Of a stretch of DNA of 64,000 bases, positions 41,768 through 50,679 are shown piece after piece. The stretch spans positions 1-64,000 of the forward strand of contig NZ_BOMB01000043.1 in NCBI RefSeq assembly GCF_016861975.1, read 5' to 3'. The notes below the pieces were generated by a model. It was not told the origin of the DNA and did not search any database. It saw only the letters and a program-made list of their open reading frames with translations. A program made the position numbers and the translations under genes. The DNA comes from Actinocatenispora rupis. GTDB taxonomy: Bacteria; Actinomycetota; Actinomycetes; Mycobacteriales; Micromonosporaceae. Numbering within the stretch: the first letter of the stretch is position 1; every line of letters begins with the position of its first letter.

Positions 41768-43240
41768 TCACCACGCGACCCGTACGTAGCAGGTGGTGGT
41801 GGGGGCGGCGGCGTTGATGGCGGCGGAGTCGCTGTCGCCGTCGGCGAGCGGTACCGAGACGACGCCGGGCGACGTCCAGTCCAGGTCCGTACCGGCGCCG
41901 AGGATGCTGACGCGGCGGACGGTCGCCCCGGACGGTACCGAGTCGAACGTGACGGTCACGCTCGACGGCGCCGCGCCGTGCGCCACGTGCAGGGCGAGAA
42001 CGACCGCGGTGTCCCCGACGGCGAACCCTTCGGCGGACGACTGGTCGGTGGCGAGGTCGAACGGCAGCACCGGGTCGGTGCGGAACGCGGTGAACGGGGT
42101 GACGTCGGTGCCGGGCAGCAGCCCGGACAGCGTCTGCACCGACGCCCCGTGCGCCGTCGGCGCCGAGCCGCCCCACAGGCAGTTCTCGGGGGTGCCGGCC
42201 CAGGCGAACCAGAACAGCTTGTGGTGGTCGGGATCGGTGGCGAGGCCGTGGTCGAGCGCCCACCGGAACACCCGCGGGTACGACCGGCTGACCAGGCTCG
42301 TGTCGGAGGTCCAGCCGATCTCGGTCTGCCAGATCGGCGGATCCGGGTACTCGGCGGGCGCGGCGGCGTGCAGCGTCTCCATGTCCTTCGGCTGGTAGTA
42401 GTGCATGTCGAACACGTCGACGTCACCCCACGCGTCGTACCGGTCGAGCGTGGCGATGTAGTTGTCGACGCCGCCGATGGCCGCCCAGCCGCCGTACACG
42501 ACCTTCGCCCCGTCGTACGAGCGGATCACGCGGGCGGCCGGCCGGTGCACGGTGTCGAGGTAGTCCTTGAGCCCGCCGTACCAGAAGCCGCCGCCGAGCC
42601 ACGCCTCGTTCCAGACCTGGAAGTAGCGGACGCCGACGGAGTGCAGCGCGCCGACGATCGCGTCGACGTACGCGGTCCACTCGTCGACGCTGCGCGGCGG
42701 CGTGGACGACCGGCTGATGTCCTCCTCCGTCGAGGACACCGGCGTACCGGTGGCGGTGTCGGTGACCGTGACGAGCCGGTGCAGCGCGTCGTCGGTGGAG
42801 CTGAGCACCGGCCCCACCGCGTACGTGTTCGGCCCGAACTCGAACGTGTACGGGTCGGTCCGCACCGCCCACGGCGCCGTGGAGTCCAGGATCGGCAGGA
42901 CGGTCACGCCCGCGGCGGCGGCGTCCGTCCACTTCTTCGTCAACGCGTCCAGGTACTCCTGCCCGATCGGCGCGTCGGTCGGCTGCGCCGCGCTCCAGAA
43001 CACGTCGGTACGGTCCCAGGCCATGCCGCCGATCGTGGGTACGCCGGTCGTCGTGTCGCTGCCCTGGCAGGTGCCGACGAACCGGGCGAACGTGCCCGCC
43101 GCCGCGGCACCGCCCTCCTCGTACGTGCGTTGCGCGCGGGCCGCGGCGGGCCGGCCGACGCCGCCGGCGAGTACCGGGAGAGCCACCGCCGCCGCGCCGA
43201 CGGTACGCAGCAGGGTGCGCCGGGAGGTCGGGCCGGTCAT
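41768..43240 (-). CDS. Tat-exported glycoside hydrolase, clan GH-A type (copy 2)
   Basis: 490 residues from ATG at 43240. Twin-arginine signal SRRTLLRTVGAAAVALPVLA. The mature part has a TIM-barrel pattern with YFQVWNEAW near residue 209 (acid/base Glu after Asn) and IWQTEIGW near 304 (nucleophile Glu). The N-E...E arrangement is that of clan GH-A, as in GH39 or GH5. The family is not certain. A beta-rich C-terminus of about 100 residues follows, ending TTTCYVRVAW. Its start overlaps the upstream glycosidase stop (ATGA) and the two proteins align throughout, so this is a duplicated pair. It probably hydrolyses a plant-type polysaccharide outside the cell under LacI control. Confidence 0.85.
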   Translation of the reverse strand: MTGPTSRRTLLRTVGAAAVALPVLAGGVGRPAAARAQRTYEEGGAAAAGTFARFVGTCQGSDTTTGVPTIGGMAWDRTDVFWSAAQPTDAPIGQEYLDALTKKWTDAAAAGVTVLPILDSTAPWAVRTDPYTFEFGPNTYAVGPVLSSTDDALHRLVTVTDTATGTPVSSTEEDISRSSTPPRSVDEWTAYVDAIVGALHSVGVRYFQVWNEAWLGGGFWYGGLKDYLDTVHRPAARVIRSYDGAKVVYGGWAAIGGVDNYIATLDRYDAWGDVDVFDMHYYQPKDMETLHAAAPAEYPDPPIWQTEIGWTSDTSLVSRSYPRVFRWALDHGLATDPDHHKLFWFAWAGTPENCLWGGSAPTAHGASVQTLSGLLPGTDVTPFTAFRTDPVLPFDLATDQSSAEGFAVGDTAVVLALHVAHGAAPSSVTVTFDSVPSGATVRRVSILGAGTDLDWTSPGVVSVPLADGDSDSAAINAAAPTTTCYVRVAW

Positions 43241-44826
43241 CTGCGCACCACCACGTAGAACGTTCTGACCTCGGCGTTGCCGTTCGTCGCGCGCGCGTCG
43301 TCCGCGGCGTCCCGGACCGGTACCAGGACCGTGGCGGCGCGGCCGTCGGAACCCGGCGCCCAGTCGAGCCGCTGGCTGTTGCCGTAGATGTCGACCCGGC
43401 TGACGGTCGCCGAGGTCGCGACCCCGGGGAACGACACGGACACCGTGTGGTCGAACTGGTTGAGGTGCAGCGCGGTCAGCCCGGACGAGAAGTCCCAGTA
43501 GATGTTGGACGGGCCCTGCCGGGCCAGGTGCACGGCCAGCACGATCGTGTCGTCCCCGACCTGGAACGCCTCGGCGGCCGAGGCCCGCTCGTCGAGCTGC
43601 GGCGACAGCGCCGGCGACGTCCTGAACCGCCCGTACGTGCGCACGTCGGTGCCGCCGAGCAGGGTGCCGAGCGTCTGGAGGCACCGGCCGATCGGGCTCA
43701 GCTCGTCGCTGCTGAGCACGCACATGTCGTACGACGGGTCGTTCGGGTCGTTGTAGGCGTGCCAGGCGAACCAGAACAGCTTGAACCGGTCCGGGTCGTC
43801 GGCCAGCCCGTTGCTCAGCGCCCAGTGGAACGCCTTCGCGTACGTGTTCGGGACGAACGCGGTCTGGTTCGTGTAGCCGATCTCGTCCTGCCAGACGGCG
43901 ATGTCGCGCCGCCGGTGCCGGGACTCGGTGAGTACGTGATCCATTGCGGGCAGCGGGTTGTAGTGCATGTCCATCACGTCGACGGACCACCAGGCGTCGT
44001 GCCGGTCGAGCAGGTCCAGCCACTCGTTCACGTTCACGCCGCACACCCAGCCGCCGTACACGACCTTCGCTCCGTACTTCTGGATGATCTTCGCGGCGGG
44101 CAGGTGGATGGTCGTCAGGTAGTCGTCGAGCCCGCCGTACCAGAAGCCGGAGTCCCAGTGCGCCTCGTTCCAGATCTCGAAGTACCGGACGTCGTAGGGC
44201 GCCCGGGTCAGCTCCGACACGACCTTCTCGACGTACGCCTCCCAGTCGGCCACGTCCGCCGGCGGGCACTTCGACTTGTCGATCGTCTGTACCGCGTCGG
44301 TGACGGTCGCGCCGGTCGCCGTGTCCACGATCGTCACGCGCCGGTCGAAGGCGTTCGTGGTCTCGCTGACCACCGGCCCGATCGTGTACGACCGACCGCC
44401 CTCCTCCCAGCTGTACGCGTCGCGCCGGACCGCCCAGTTCGCGGTGTAGTCGAGGATCGGCAGCACGTTCGCGCCGGCCGACTGCACCTTCGCCACCATC
44501 GCCTGGTACGAGTCCAGGTACGCGGGGTCGAACGCGCCCTTCGTGGGCTCGACGCCGCTCCAGTACACGTCCTCGCGGGTCCAGCTCATCCCGCCGACGA
44601 GCGGCCGGTCGGCGATGGCGCCGCCGGCCTGGCAGGTACCGAGGAAGTTGCCGAACAGCGACGCCGGTGCGGCCGCCGCGGACGGTTCGGTGACCGCGGG
44701 TGCGGCCGCGGCCGGCGCCGACAGCCGTGCGGTGACCGCGGCGGCGGCTCCGATCGCGGCGGCGCCGGCGAACAGGCGGCGTCTCGACAGGTTCGGCGCG
44801 TCGCCGGGGTTTGCGCTGGATGCCAT
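43237..44826 (-). CDS. Tat-exported glycoside hydrolase, clan GH-A type (copy 1)
   Basis: 529 residues from ATG at 44826, with GGAG 5 nt upstream; an ATG five codons earlier is less well placed. Tat signal LSRRRLFAGAAAIGAAAAV. YFEIWNEAHW near residue 217 has the general acid/base and VWQDEIGY near 316 the nucleophile. GGMSWTREDVYWSGVEPTKG near the mature N-terminus is the first barrel strand and loop. The C-terminal beta domain ends EVRTFYVVVRR. First gene of a two-gene operon whose -10 region overlaps a LacI-type operator. It resembles its downstream partner over the whole length but differs at several loops, so they may cleave related linkages. Confidence 0.86.
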   Translation of the reverse strand: MASSANPGDAPNLSRRRLFAGAAAIGAAAAVTARLSAPAAAAPAVTEPSAAAAPASLFGNFLGTCQAGGAIADRPLVGGMSWTREDVYWSGVEPTKGAFDPAYLDSYQAMVAKVQSAGANVLPILDYTANWAVRRDAYSWEEGGRSYTIGPVVSETTNAFDRRVTIVDTATGATVTDAVQTIDKSKCPPADVADWEAYVEKVVSELTRAPYDVRYFEIWNEAHWDSGFWYGGLDDYLTTIHLPAAKIIQKYGAKVVYGGWVCGVNVNEWLDLLDRHDAWWSVDVMDMHYNPLPAMDHVLTESRHRRRDIAVWQDEIGYTNQTAFVPNTYAKAFHWALSNGLADDPDRFKLFWFAWHAYNDPNDPSYDMCVLSSDELSPIGRCLQTLGTLLGGTDVRTYGRFRTSPALSPQLDERASAAEAFQVGDDTIVLAVHLARQGPSNIYWDFSSGLTALHLNQFDHTVSVSFPGVATSATVSRVDIYGNSQRLDWAPGSDGRAATVLVPVRDAADDARATNGNAEVRTFYVVVRR

Positions 44827-44980
44827 GGCTACTCCAGACATGAGTGGGTACGGGACGGCCGCGGTCGGGTACGCGTCGACGGGGCGGATGCCGGGGCTGC
44901 GGGTGTCGACCGGTCTGCGGCACTCGGCGGCGAGGCCGGTCGGCTGTCGACCGAAGGGTGGCCGGACGGCCGTGAGGAGG

Positions 44981-44996
44981 TGCAAACCGTATTGCA
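44981..44996. promoter_or_regulatory. LacI-type operator O1
   Basis: TGCAAACCGTATTGCA, a 16-bp palindrome (12 of 16 symmetric) centred on CG as in most LacI-family operators. It covers the -10 box of the glycosidase promoter. Confidence 0.75.
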
Positions 44997-45015
44997 CCCC
45001 CGAATCGGCTGTCAA
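44986..45015 (-). promoter_or_regulatory. Promoter of the glycosidase operon
   Basis: Leftward TTGACA (45010-45015 on the minus strand), an 18-bp spacer and TACGGT (44986-44991). It lies 160 bp upstream of the first glycosidase start and its -10 is inside operator O1, so LacI binding would block RNA polymerase. Confidence 0.65.
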
Positions 45016-45101
45016 CAGACTCCAGTGGAAGTACCCACCCACACGTGGGCCGAAGTACCCAGGGGCGACGTTCCGGCCAGTGGTCGATGCCGGCCGATTC
45101 C

Positions 45102-45107
45102 TTGACA
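45102..45107 (+). promoter_or_regulatory. Possible -35 of the epimerase/dehydratase operon
   Basis: TTGACA on the plus strand. The -10 about 17 bp on (AAAGCT) is weak. Operator O2 begins 38 bp after this box. The rest of the 397-bp divergent gap (44827-45223) contains only the two operators and the leftward promoter. Confidence 0.45.
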
Positions 45108-45145
45108 TCCCGGCAACGGCGGAGAAAGCTCGGCGCGACAAGTGC

Positions 45146-45161
45146 TGCAAATCGTTTTGTA
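45146..45161. promoter_or_regulatory. LacI-type operator O2
   Basis: TGCAAATCGTTTTGTA, sharing TGCAAA-x-CG with O1 (12 of 16 symmetric), 63 bp upstream of the epimerase start. Confidence 0.65.
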
Positions 45162-45223
45162 CATGCAGATTCCCGGCCGTCGCGCGGTTCCGGTCACCGG
45201 GAGCACGGGCGGAGAGGACACGC

Positions 45224-46090
45224 GTGTCACGGACGGTACTGGTGACCGGCGCCGCCGGCCTGATCGGCCGCGCGGTGGTGGATCTGTTGCGCCGCAACGA
45301 TGTCCGGGTGACGGCGCTGGACCGTACGGGGGACGTGGCCGGCGCGGACCGGGTCGTCGTCGGTGACGCGACCGACCCCGTGGCGGTACGCGCGGCGCTG
45401 TCCGGCGCGGACGGCGTGGTGCACCTGGCGGCGATCCCGGCGCCCGTACTCGGCACCGCGGTCGACGTGTACGCCGGGAACAGCCGGGCCACGTTCGTCG
45501 TACTGGACGCGGCGGCGGAGGCCGGCGTGCGGCGGGCGGTGATCGCGTCCAGCTACTCGATCCTCGGCCTGGCGTGGGGCCCGGACACGCTGCGCCCGGC
45601 GTACGTGCCGGTCGACGAGGCGAGCCCGTTGCAGGTCGCCGATCCGTACGCGCTGTCCAAGCAGGCGGACGAGGCGACGGCGGCCATGATGCACCGCCGG
45701 TACGGTATGACCGTGACCGCGCTGCGCTTCCCGTACGTGGGCGACGTGGCGGACCGGCTGCCGAAACGTGCCGCGGAACTGGCCGCGGACCCGGCGGTGG
45801 GCCGCGCCGAGCTCTGGTCGTACCTCGACGTGCGGGACGCCGCGGCCGCGTGCTGGGCCGGGCTGACCGCTGCCCCGCCCGGCAGTCACCCGCTGTTCGT
45901 GGCCGCGCCGGACACGCTCGCGCCGTACCCGACGCGCGCGCTGCTGGACGCGTACCTGCCGGACGTGCCGCGCCGGGCCGAGTTCCCGGGGCGGACGGTG
46001 CCGATCGACGTGTCGGCCGCCCGGCGCGTACTCGGCTGGCGGGCGCGGCACCCGTGGCCGCTCGAATCCCGAGACCTGGAGGCACCGTGA
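45224..46090 (+). CDS. NAD-dependent epimerase/dehydrogenase (extended SDR)
   Basis: 288 residues from GTG at 45224, with GGAGAGG 6 nt upstream. TGAAGLIG is the Rossmann dinucleotide loop, DATDP follows strand 3, ASSYSILG carries the catalytic Ser and DPYALSKQ the YxxxK pair. A tail with substrate-binding loops follows. The family includes sugar-nucleotide epimerases and uronate dehydrogenases. Being coupled (GTGA overlap) to a ManD-like dehydratase, an NAD-dependent oxidation of a sugar or uronate to the aldonate or aldarate used by the next enzyme is plausible but unproven. Confidence 0.87.
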   Translation: MSRTVLVTGAAGLIGRAVVDLLRRNDVRVTALDRTGDVAGADRVVVGDATDPVAVRAALSGADGVVHLAAIPAPVLGTAVDVYAGNSRATFVVLDAAAEAGVRRAVIASSYSILGLAWGPDTLRPAYVPVDEASPLQVADPYALSKQADEATAAMMHRRYGMTVTALRFPYVGDVADRLPKRAAELAADPAVGRAELWSYLDVRDAAAACWAGLTAAPPGSHPLFVAAPDTLAPYPTRALLDAYLPDVPRRAEFPGRTVPIDVSAARRVLGWRARHPWPLESRDLEAP

Positions 46091-47349
46091 CCGTCCCCCT
46101 GCCCGAGGCCCAGCCGCCGTGGCAGTCCCGAGACACGTTGCGCATCACCGGACTGCGCGCCGTCGTGACCGCGCCGGAGGGCATCCCGCTGGTGGTCGTG
46201 CGGCTCGACACCTCCGAGCCCGGCCTGTACGGGCTGGGCTGCGCGACGTTCACCCAGCGGTACGCGGCGGTCGTCGCGGCGCTGGAGACGCACGTGGCGC
46301 CGCTGGTCGTCGGGCGCCACCCGGCCGACATCGGCGACATCACCCGCCTCACCCACTTCTCCTCGTACTGGCGGGAGGGGCCGGTACTCAACAACGCGCT
46401 GTCCGGTGTGGACATGGCGTTGTGGGACATCGCCGGCAAGCGCGCCGGCATGCCCGTGTACGAGCTGCTCGGTGGACGCCTGCGCGGCGGCGTGCCGGTG
46501 TACACGCACGCGTCGGCCGCGACGGTCGAGGAGACGCTGGCGCAGGCGCGCGGCTTCGTCGACGAGGGCTACCGGTACGTGCGGCTGCAGGTCGGTCAGC
46601 CCGGCATCGGCACGTACGGTGCGCCGGGGCGGCGGGGCGGCTACCCGCGCTCGCCGTACCCGGACGGGTGGGACGTCAACGCCTACCTGGCGACGACGCC
46701 GGAGCTGTTCCGGGCGGCGCGCGCGGAGCTGGGCACCGAGATCGAGCTGCTGCACGACGTGCACAGCCGCCTCACCCCCAAGCAGGCCGTACTGCTGGCG
46801 CGGTCGCTGGAGCCGTACCGGCTGTTCTTCCTGGAGGACGTGATCGCGCCGGAGGACTACGAACGGCTGCCCGAGGTACGCGCCGCGTCGCCGGTGCCGA
46901 TCGCCGTCGGCGAGCTGCTGTCCTCCGTACCGGACGCGGCCCGGCTCGTCCTCCGCGGCGGCGTGGACCTGCTGCGGCTGCACGTCTCGGCGATCGGCGG
47001 GCTCACGCCGGCGCGCAAGCTCGCCGACCTGTGCGAGTTCACCGGGACGCGGACGGCCTTCCACTCCCCCGGCGACGTGTCGCCGGTCGGCGTCGCCGCC
47101 AACCTGGCCGTCGACGTGACGACCCCCGCGTTCGGCATCCAGGAGAGCCACACGTACGCGGAGCCCGTGCACGAGGTCTTCCCCGGTACTCCGGTGGTCG
47201 TGGACGGGCACCTGTGGCCCTCCGACGAGCCCGGCTGGGGCGTCGACCTGAACGAGGAGGCCGCCGCGAAGTACCCGCCGACCACGCACCTGCACGAGCG
47301 CTGGGCCACCGGCGTACGTCGGCCGGACGGGTCGATCGAGGCACCTTAG
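46087..47349 (+). CDS. Enolase-superfamily dehydratase, ManD/RspA-like
   Basis: 420 residues from GTG at 46087, overlapping the previous stop. N-terminal capping domain, then a barrel with metal ligands at D224 (LLHDVHSRLTP), E250 (FFLEDV) and E276 (AVGEL). The 26-residue spacing of these ligands and the His two residues after the Asp match D-mannonate dehydratase-type enzymes (ManD of Novosphingobium, as I recall it). The EPYRLFFLED and FHSPGDVSPVGVAAN stretches are also characteristic. The expected reaction is dehydration of D-mannonate or D-gluconate to the 2-keto-3-deoxy acid. Activity within this subgroup varies and may be low. Confidence 0.9.
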   Translation: MTVPLPEAQPPWQSRDTLRITGLRAVVTAPEGIPLVVVRLDTSEPGLYGLGCATFTQRYAAVVAALETHVAPLVVGRHPADIGDITRLTHFSSYWREGPVLNNALSGVDMALWDIAGKRAGMPVYELLGGRLRGGVPVYTHASAATVEETLAQARGFVDEGYRYVRLQVGQPGIGTYGAPGRRGGYPRSPYPDGWDVNAYLATTPELFRAARAELGTEIELLHDVHSRLTPKQAVLLARSLEPYRLFFLEDVIAPEDYERLPEVRAASPVPIAVGELLSSVPDAARLVLRGGVDLLRLHVSAIGGLTPARKLADLCEFTGTRTAFHSPGDVSPVGVAANLAVDVTTPAFGIQESHTYAEPVHEVFPGTPVVVDGHLWPSDEPGWGVDLNEEAAAKYPPTTHLHERWATGVRRPDGSIEAP

Positions 47350-47371
47350 CGCGCCCACCGGCCACCGGCGC

Positions 47372-47393
47372 GGTCGGGCCTTCACCCCCGACC
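47372..47393. terminator. Hairpin after the dehydratase gene
   Basis: 7-bp stem GGTCGGG/CCCGACC with an 8-nt loop, 22 bp after the stop in a 211-bp convergent gap. Nothing else found in the gap. Confidence 0.5.
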
Positions 47394-47560
47394 TCAAGGC
47401 CGGAACACTGGCCCGCATCCCGGTAGCACGAACGCCGGCCACCGGGCTGCCGAGGCGCTGCGGCGTACCGTCGATCGGGTCGTCGCGCACCGGACGGCCG
47501 GCACCTCGACCGCATGGCCGGCGGCGCGGGATTCGTTGCGGCACAACGGTCACAGCTCGG

Positions 47561-48421
47561 TCAGAGCCCGGTCCCGGCGAACGTGTCGCAGTCGTCGGGC
47601 CGGCCGCTGGTGAAGCCGGTGGTGAGCCACTGCCGGCGCTGCGCGGCGGAACCGTGCGTCCACTCGTCGGGGCGTACCTTGCCGGTCGTGACGTGCTGCC
47701 GGAAGTCGTCGGCGATGACGGTCGCGGCGTGCAGCGCGTCGTCCAGATCGCTGCGGCTGACCAGGTCCCGGGCGTACGTGGCGTGGATCCAGACGCCGGC
47801 GTAGCAGTCGGCCTGGAGTTCCAGGCGTACCGACAGCGCGTTGGACTCCGACGGGTGGGCCTGCTGCGCGGCGCGCACCCGGGCGAGCGTGCCGAGCAGG
47901 TTCTGCACGTGGTGACCCATCTCGTGCCCCACCACGTACGCCGGCGGAAGGCCACCCTGCACGCCGAACTTCTGCTGCAGCACCGTGAAGAACGACAGGT
48001 CGAGGTACACGCCGCGGTCGGCCGGGCAGTAGAACGGGCCGGTGTCGCTGCTCGCGGGGCCGCAGCCGGTGTCCACCCCGGTGGTGAAGAACGTCAACGT
48101 CGCGTCGTGGTACGTCAGGTCGGAGTTGGCGAAGATCTGCGTCCACATCGCCTGCGCGTCGTGGAACACGTCGGTGAGCAGCTCGCGGCGGCCGGCGTCC
48201 GTCGACGCCTGCGGGAACGTCGGCGCGGCGCTCGGTTCCGGTGCGGCGGCGAGGTGCGGGGCGCCGCTGGCGGTCGGCGACGGGCGGGGGCTCGCGTGGT
48301 CCCCCGAGCCGGAACCGTTGCTGCAGGCGGCAACCGCGAGCAGGACCAGCAGCGCCAGTACGGCGACGGCGCGGGTCGGGTGACGTGCCGTACGCGGCGG
48401 GTGTGGGTCGGGTGGCGGCAT
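47561..48421 (-). CDS. Lipoprotein neutral zinc metallopeptidase (YpfJ type)
   Basis: 286 residues from ATG at 48421, with AGGAGG 6 nt upstream. A lipoprotein signal ends in LLAVAAC (Cys33 lipidated), followed by a Ser/Pro/Ala linker. The domain has VVGHEMGHHVQNLL near residue 163 with the HExxH zinc site, RLELQADCYAGVW with the third-ligand Glu and a Cys, and HGSAAQRRQWLTTGF, all hallmarks of the putative neutral zinc metallopeptidase family. Two further Cys pairs may form disulfides. It would sit on the outer face of the membrane. Substrate unknown. Monocistronic. Confidence 0.92.
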   Translation of the reverse strand: MPPPDPHPPRTARHPTRAVAVLALLVLLAVAACSNGSGSGDHASPRPSPTASGAPHLAAAPEPSAAPTFPQASTDAGRRELLTDVFHDAQAMWTQIFANSDLTYHDATLTFFTTGVDTGCGPASSDTGPFYCPADRGVYLDLSFFTVLQQKFGVQGGLPPAYVVGHEMGHHVQNLLGTLARVRAAQQAHPSESNALSVRLELQADCYAGVWIHATYARDLVSRSDLDDALHAATVIADDFRQHVTTGKVRPDEWTHGSAAQRRQWLTTGFTSGRPDDCDTFAGTGL

Positions 48422-48776
48422 CGGGTCCTCCTGTCGACCGCGGGTCGGAGCGAAGACGCCCAGGGAACCGAGGATCGTGCCGCGTCCGACGTGGCGCCCC
48501 GCGTACCGGGAGCACACGGCGGCGCCGGCGAGCACCTGCGGCTTCGCGAGAAACGCCGGAGGGGATCCCGCGCTCACCGGACCCCGCCCACCCGTGCCAG
48601 GCATACCGGTCCTCAGCCTTCCGCGTCCGCCACCGGACCGGGCCACGACAGCTCGTCGTACGGCGGGGCACCGGATCTCGCCTCGCGCGTCACGGCCCAG
48701 CCGGACGGGTTCGGTCGCCTCCGTTCGGCACTGCGGCCACCGTGACGCACCGGCGGATGGCGTGCCCGGCCCGCCG

Positions 48777-48959
48777 TCACCCACCCCGTTCGCCGGTGGG
48801 ATCTCCCGAAGGTCCGTTCCGAGGGTAGACCAGCCGAGTGGCCGCGGTGGCGGGTTCGCCGAACACGTGCGCCGGTACGTCCGGTGGGTCCGGGCCGCGG
48901 CCCGCGATCTCCTCGTACCCGGGCGGGTCACCGAACGGCCGCGGTGGCCGCACCGTCAC
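48777..48959 (-). CDS. Possible 60-residue hypothetical protein
   Basis: GTG at 48959, just downstream of the DHA2 exporter gene on the same strand. Starts MTVRPPRPFGDPPGYEEIAG, Pro-rich and without hydrophobic segments. Codon third positions are mostly G/C in the first two thirds and less so near the end, so it may be real or chance. No recognised family. Confidence 0.3.
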   Translation of the reverse strand: MTVRPPRPFGDPPGYEEIAGRGPDPPDVPAHVFGEPATAATRLVYPRNGPSGDPTGERGG

Positions 48960-48994
48960 CGGCCGCCTGGCGTCCGGCGCGACCCTTAGGTCGC

Positions 48995-50650
48995 TCAGCG
49001 GGACGTGACCTCGGCCGGTGGTTCGTCCTGCGGGGTTCCGGCGCCCGGCTGCCGGCGCGGGATGCCGCGGGTGACGAACAGCGACAGCAGCGCCGCGCCG
49101 GCGAGTACGGCGAGGGCGGAGCGAAGTCCGTCGAGCCGGGCGGCCTCGTTCTCGTCGATGACGGCGGACCTGGTGGGCTCTTGCACCCCGGCCTTGTCCA
49201 GCGCGGCCCCGAGATCCTTGTCCGACACGAACGGCACGCCGCTGGCGAGCTTCACCTGCGCCTGGGACGACACGCTGGGCGGTACCGCCGGATTGTTCTC
49301 GACGCCGGTGAAGAAGGACGTCGTCAGTACGGAGATCAGCACGGCACCGGCCAGCGCGGTACCCATCGACGCGCCCAGGTTGGTCACGGTGTTCTGGAGC
49401 CCGCCGACCTCGCTCGACCGGTCGTCGCCGACCGCCGACACGGTCACGCTGCCGAGCTGCGAGGCCAGCGCGCCCACCCCGACCCCGGCCAGTACGAGGG
49501 GCCAGGTGACCACTTCCGGGCCGACCCCGGCGTCGAGCGACGCGGCCAGCGCGACGATCCCGGCGAACAGCGCGAGGAAACCGACACGTACCACCCGGCG
49601 GGGTGAGGCGTGCGGAAACAGCCTCGGCACGCCGACCGCGGTGAGCAGCAGGGCCAGCGACAGCGGCAGGATCCGCACCCCGGTCGCCACCGCGGACAGC
49701 CCCAGCGCGACCGACAGGAACAGCGGCACGGTGAAGAACAACCCCGCCTGCAACAGGTACTGGAAGAAGAAGGAGACGAGTCCGCCGCGCAGGTACCGGA
49801 CGCGCAGCAGGGCCGGTTCGACCAGGACGTCGGCGCCGCGGGCGAGCCGGCGGCGTTCCCAGAGCAGGAACAGCAGCAGCGTGCACCCGCCGGCCAGGAC
49901 CAGCCACACCACCGGGGACAGTCCGAGCCAGGACGGCGCACCCGGTTTCGGGGTGAGGAACCCCCACGTCCCGGCGCGCAGGATGCCGAGGACGACGAGC
50001 GCGAGCCCGAGCGCGGACAGTCCGGTACCGACCAGGTCGAGGCGCCCGGCGCCGCTCGGCCGGGTGTCGGCCATCCGCCGGGTGAGCAGCAGGATGACCA
50101 CCACGATGACGACCTCACCGGCGAACACCCACCGCCACGACGCGTACGTGGTGAGCAGGCCGCCGATGAGCGGTCCGGCGGCGACGGCGATGGCACCGGA
50201 CGCGGCGACCAGCCCGTACGCGCGAGGCCGTTCGGACCGGTCGAAGTTGGATGCGACCAGGGCGACGATCGCCGGCATGATCAGCGCCGCGCCGATCCCC
50301 TCCAGGACCGACCACCCGACCAGCAGTACCGGCAGGCTCGGTGCGATCGCCGTGGTGAAGGAGCCCACCGCGTACACCACGCAGCCGAGCGCGAACGCGC
50401 GGCGCCGGCCGACGATCGCGCCGACTCTCGCCCCGGTGATCATCAGCGCCGCCATCACCAGGGTGTACAGGGTGATCGCGGTCTGGATGCCGGTGACGGT
50501 GGTGTGCACGTCGGCCGCGACGGTCGCGATCGACACGTTCATCACCGAACTGTCCAGCGTCATGAGGAACTGCGCGGACGCCAGCGTCACCAGTACCGAC
50601 CGGGCGCCCATCGCGGCCGGCGCCGCACCGGTACGCGCCACAGCGACCAT
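48995..50650 (-). CDS. DHA2-family (EmrB/QacA) multidrug MFS exporter
   Basis: 551 residues from ATG at 50650, with GGGAGG upstream. Fourteen predicted membrane helices. Motif A-like GARVGAIVGRRRAF after helix 2 and the DHA2 start LASAQFLMTLDSSVMNVSIA with the conserved Asp in helix 1. The large outer loop before the last helices (NNPAVPPSVSSQAQ and following) is typical of 14-helix exporters. It is proton-driven efflux of drugs or metabolites; no TetR regulator is adjacent. It precedes the small ORF at 48777 and follows the RDD gene on the same strand by 29 bp, so the three genes 51902-48995 may be one transcript. Confidence 0.93.
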   Translation of the reverse strand: MVAVARTGAAPAAMGARSVLVTLASAQFLMTLDSSVMNVSIATVAADVHTTVTGIQTAITLYTLVMAALMITGARVGAIVGRRRAFALGCVVYAVGSFTTAIAPSLPVLLVGWSVLEGIGAALIMPAIVALVASNFDRSERPRAYGLVAASGAIAVAAGPLIGGLLTTYASWRWVFAGEVVIVVVILLLTRRMADTRPSGAGRLDLVGTGLSALGLALVVLGILRAGTWGFLTPKPGAPSWLGLSPVVWLVLAGGCTLLLFLLWERRRLARGADVLVEPALLRVRYLRGGLVSFFFQYLLQAGLFFTVPLFLSVALGLSAVATGVRILPLSLALLLTAVGVPRLFPHASPRRVVRVGFLALFAGIVALAASLDAGVGPEVVTWPLVLAGVGVGALASQLGSVTVSAVGDDRSSEVGGLQNTVTNLGASMGTALAGAVLISVLTTSFFTGVENNPAVPPSVSSQAQVKLASGVPFVSDKDLGAALDKAGVQEPTRSAVIDENEAARLDGLRSALAVLAGAALLSLFVTRGIPRRQPGAGTPQDEPPAEVTSR

Positions 50651-50679
50651 GCGCGCTCGCCTCCCGTCGCGTTACCGGA

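Noticed and set aside
43241-44923. Single 1,051-residue protein spanning both glycosidases
   Set aside because: The upstream part is a frame-shifted shadow of the first glycosidase; each enzyme has its own Tat signal and start.
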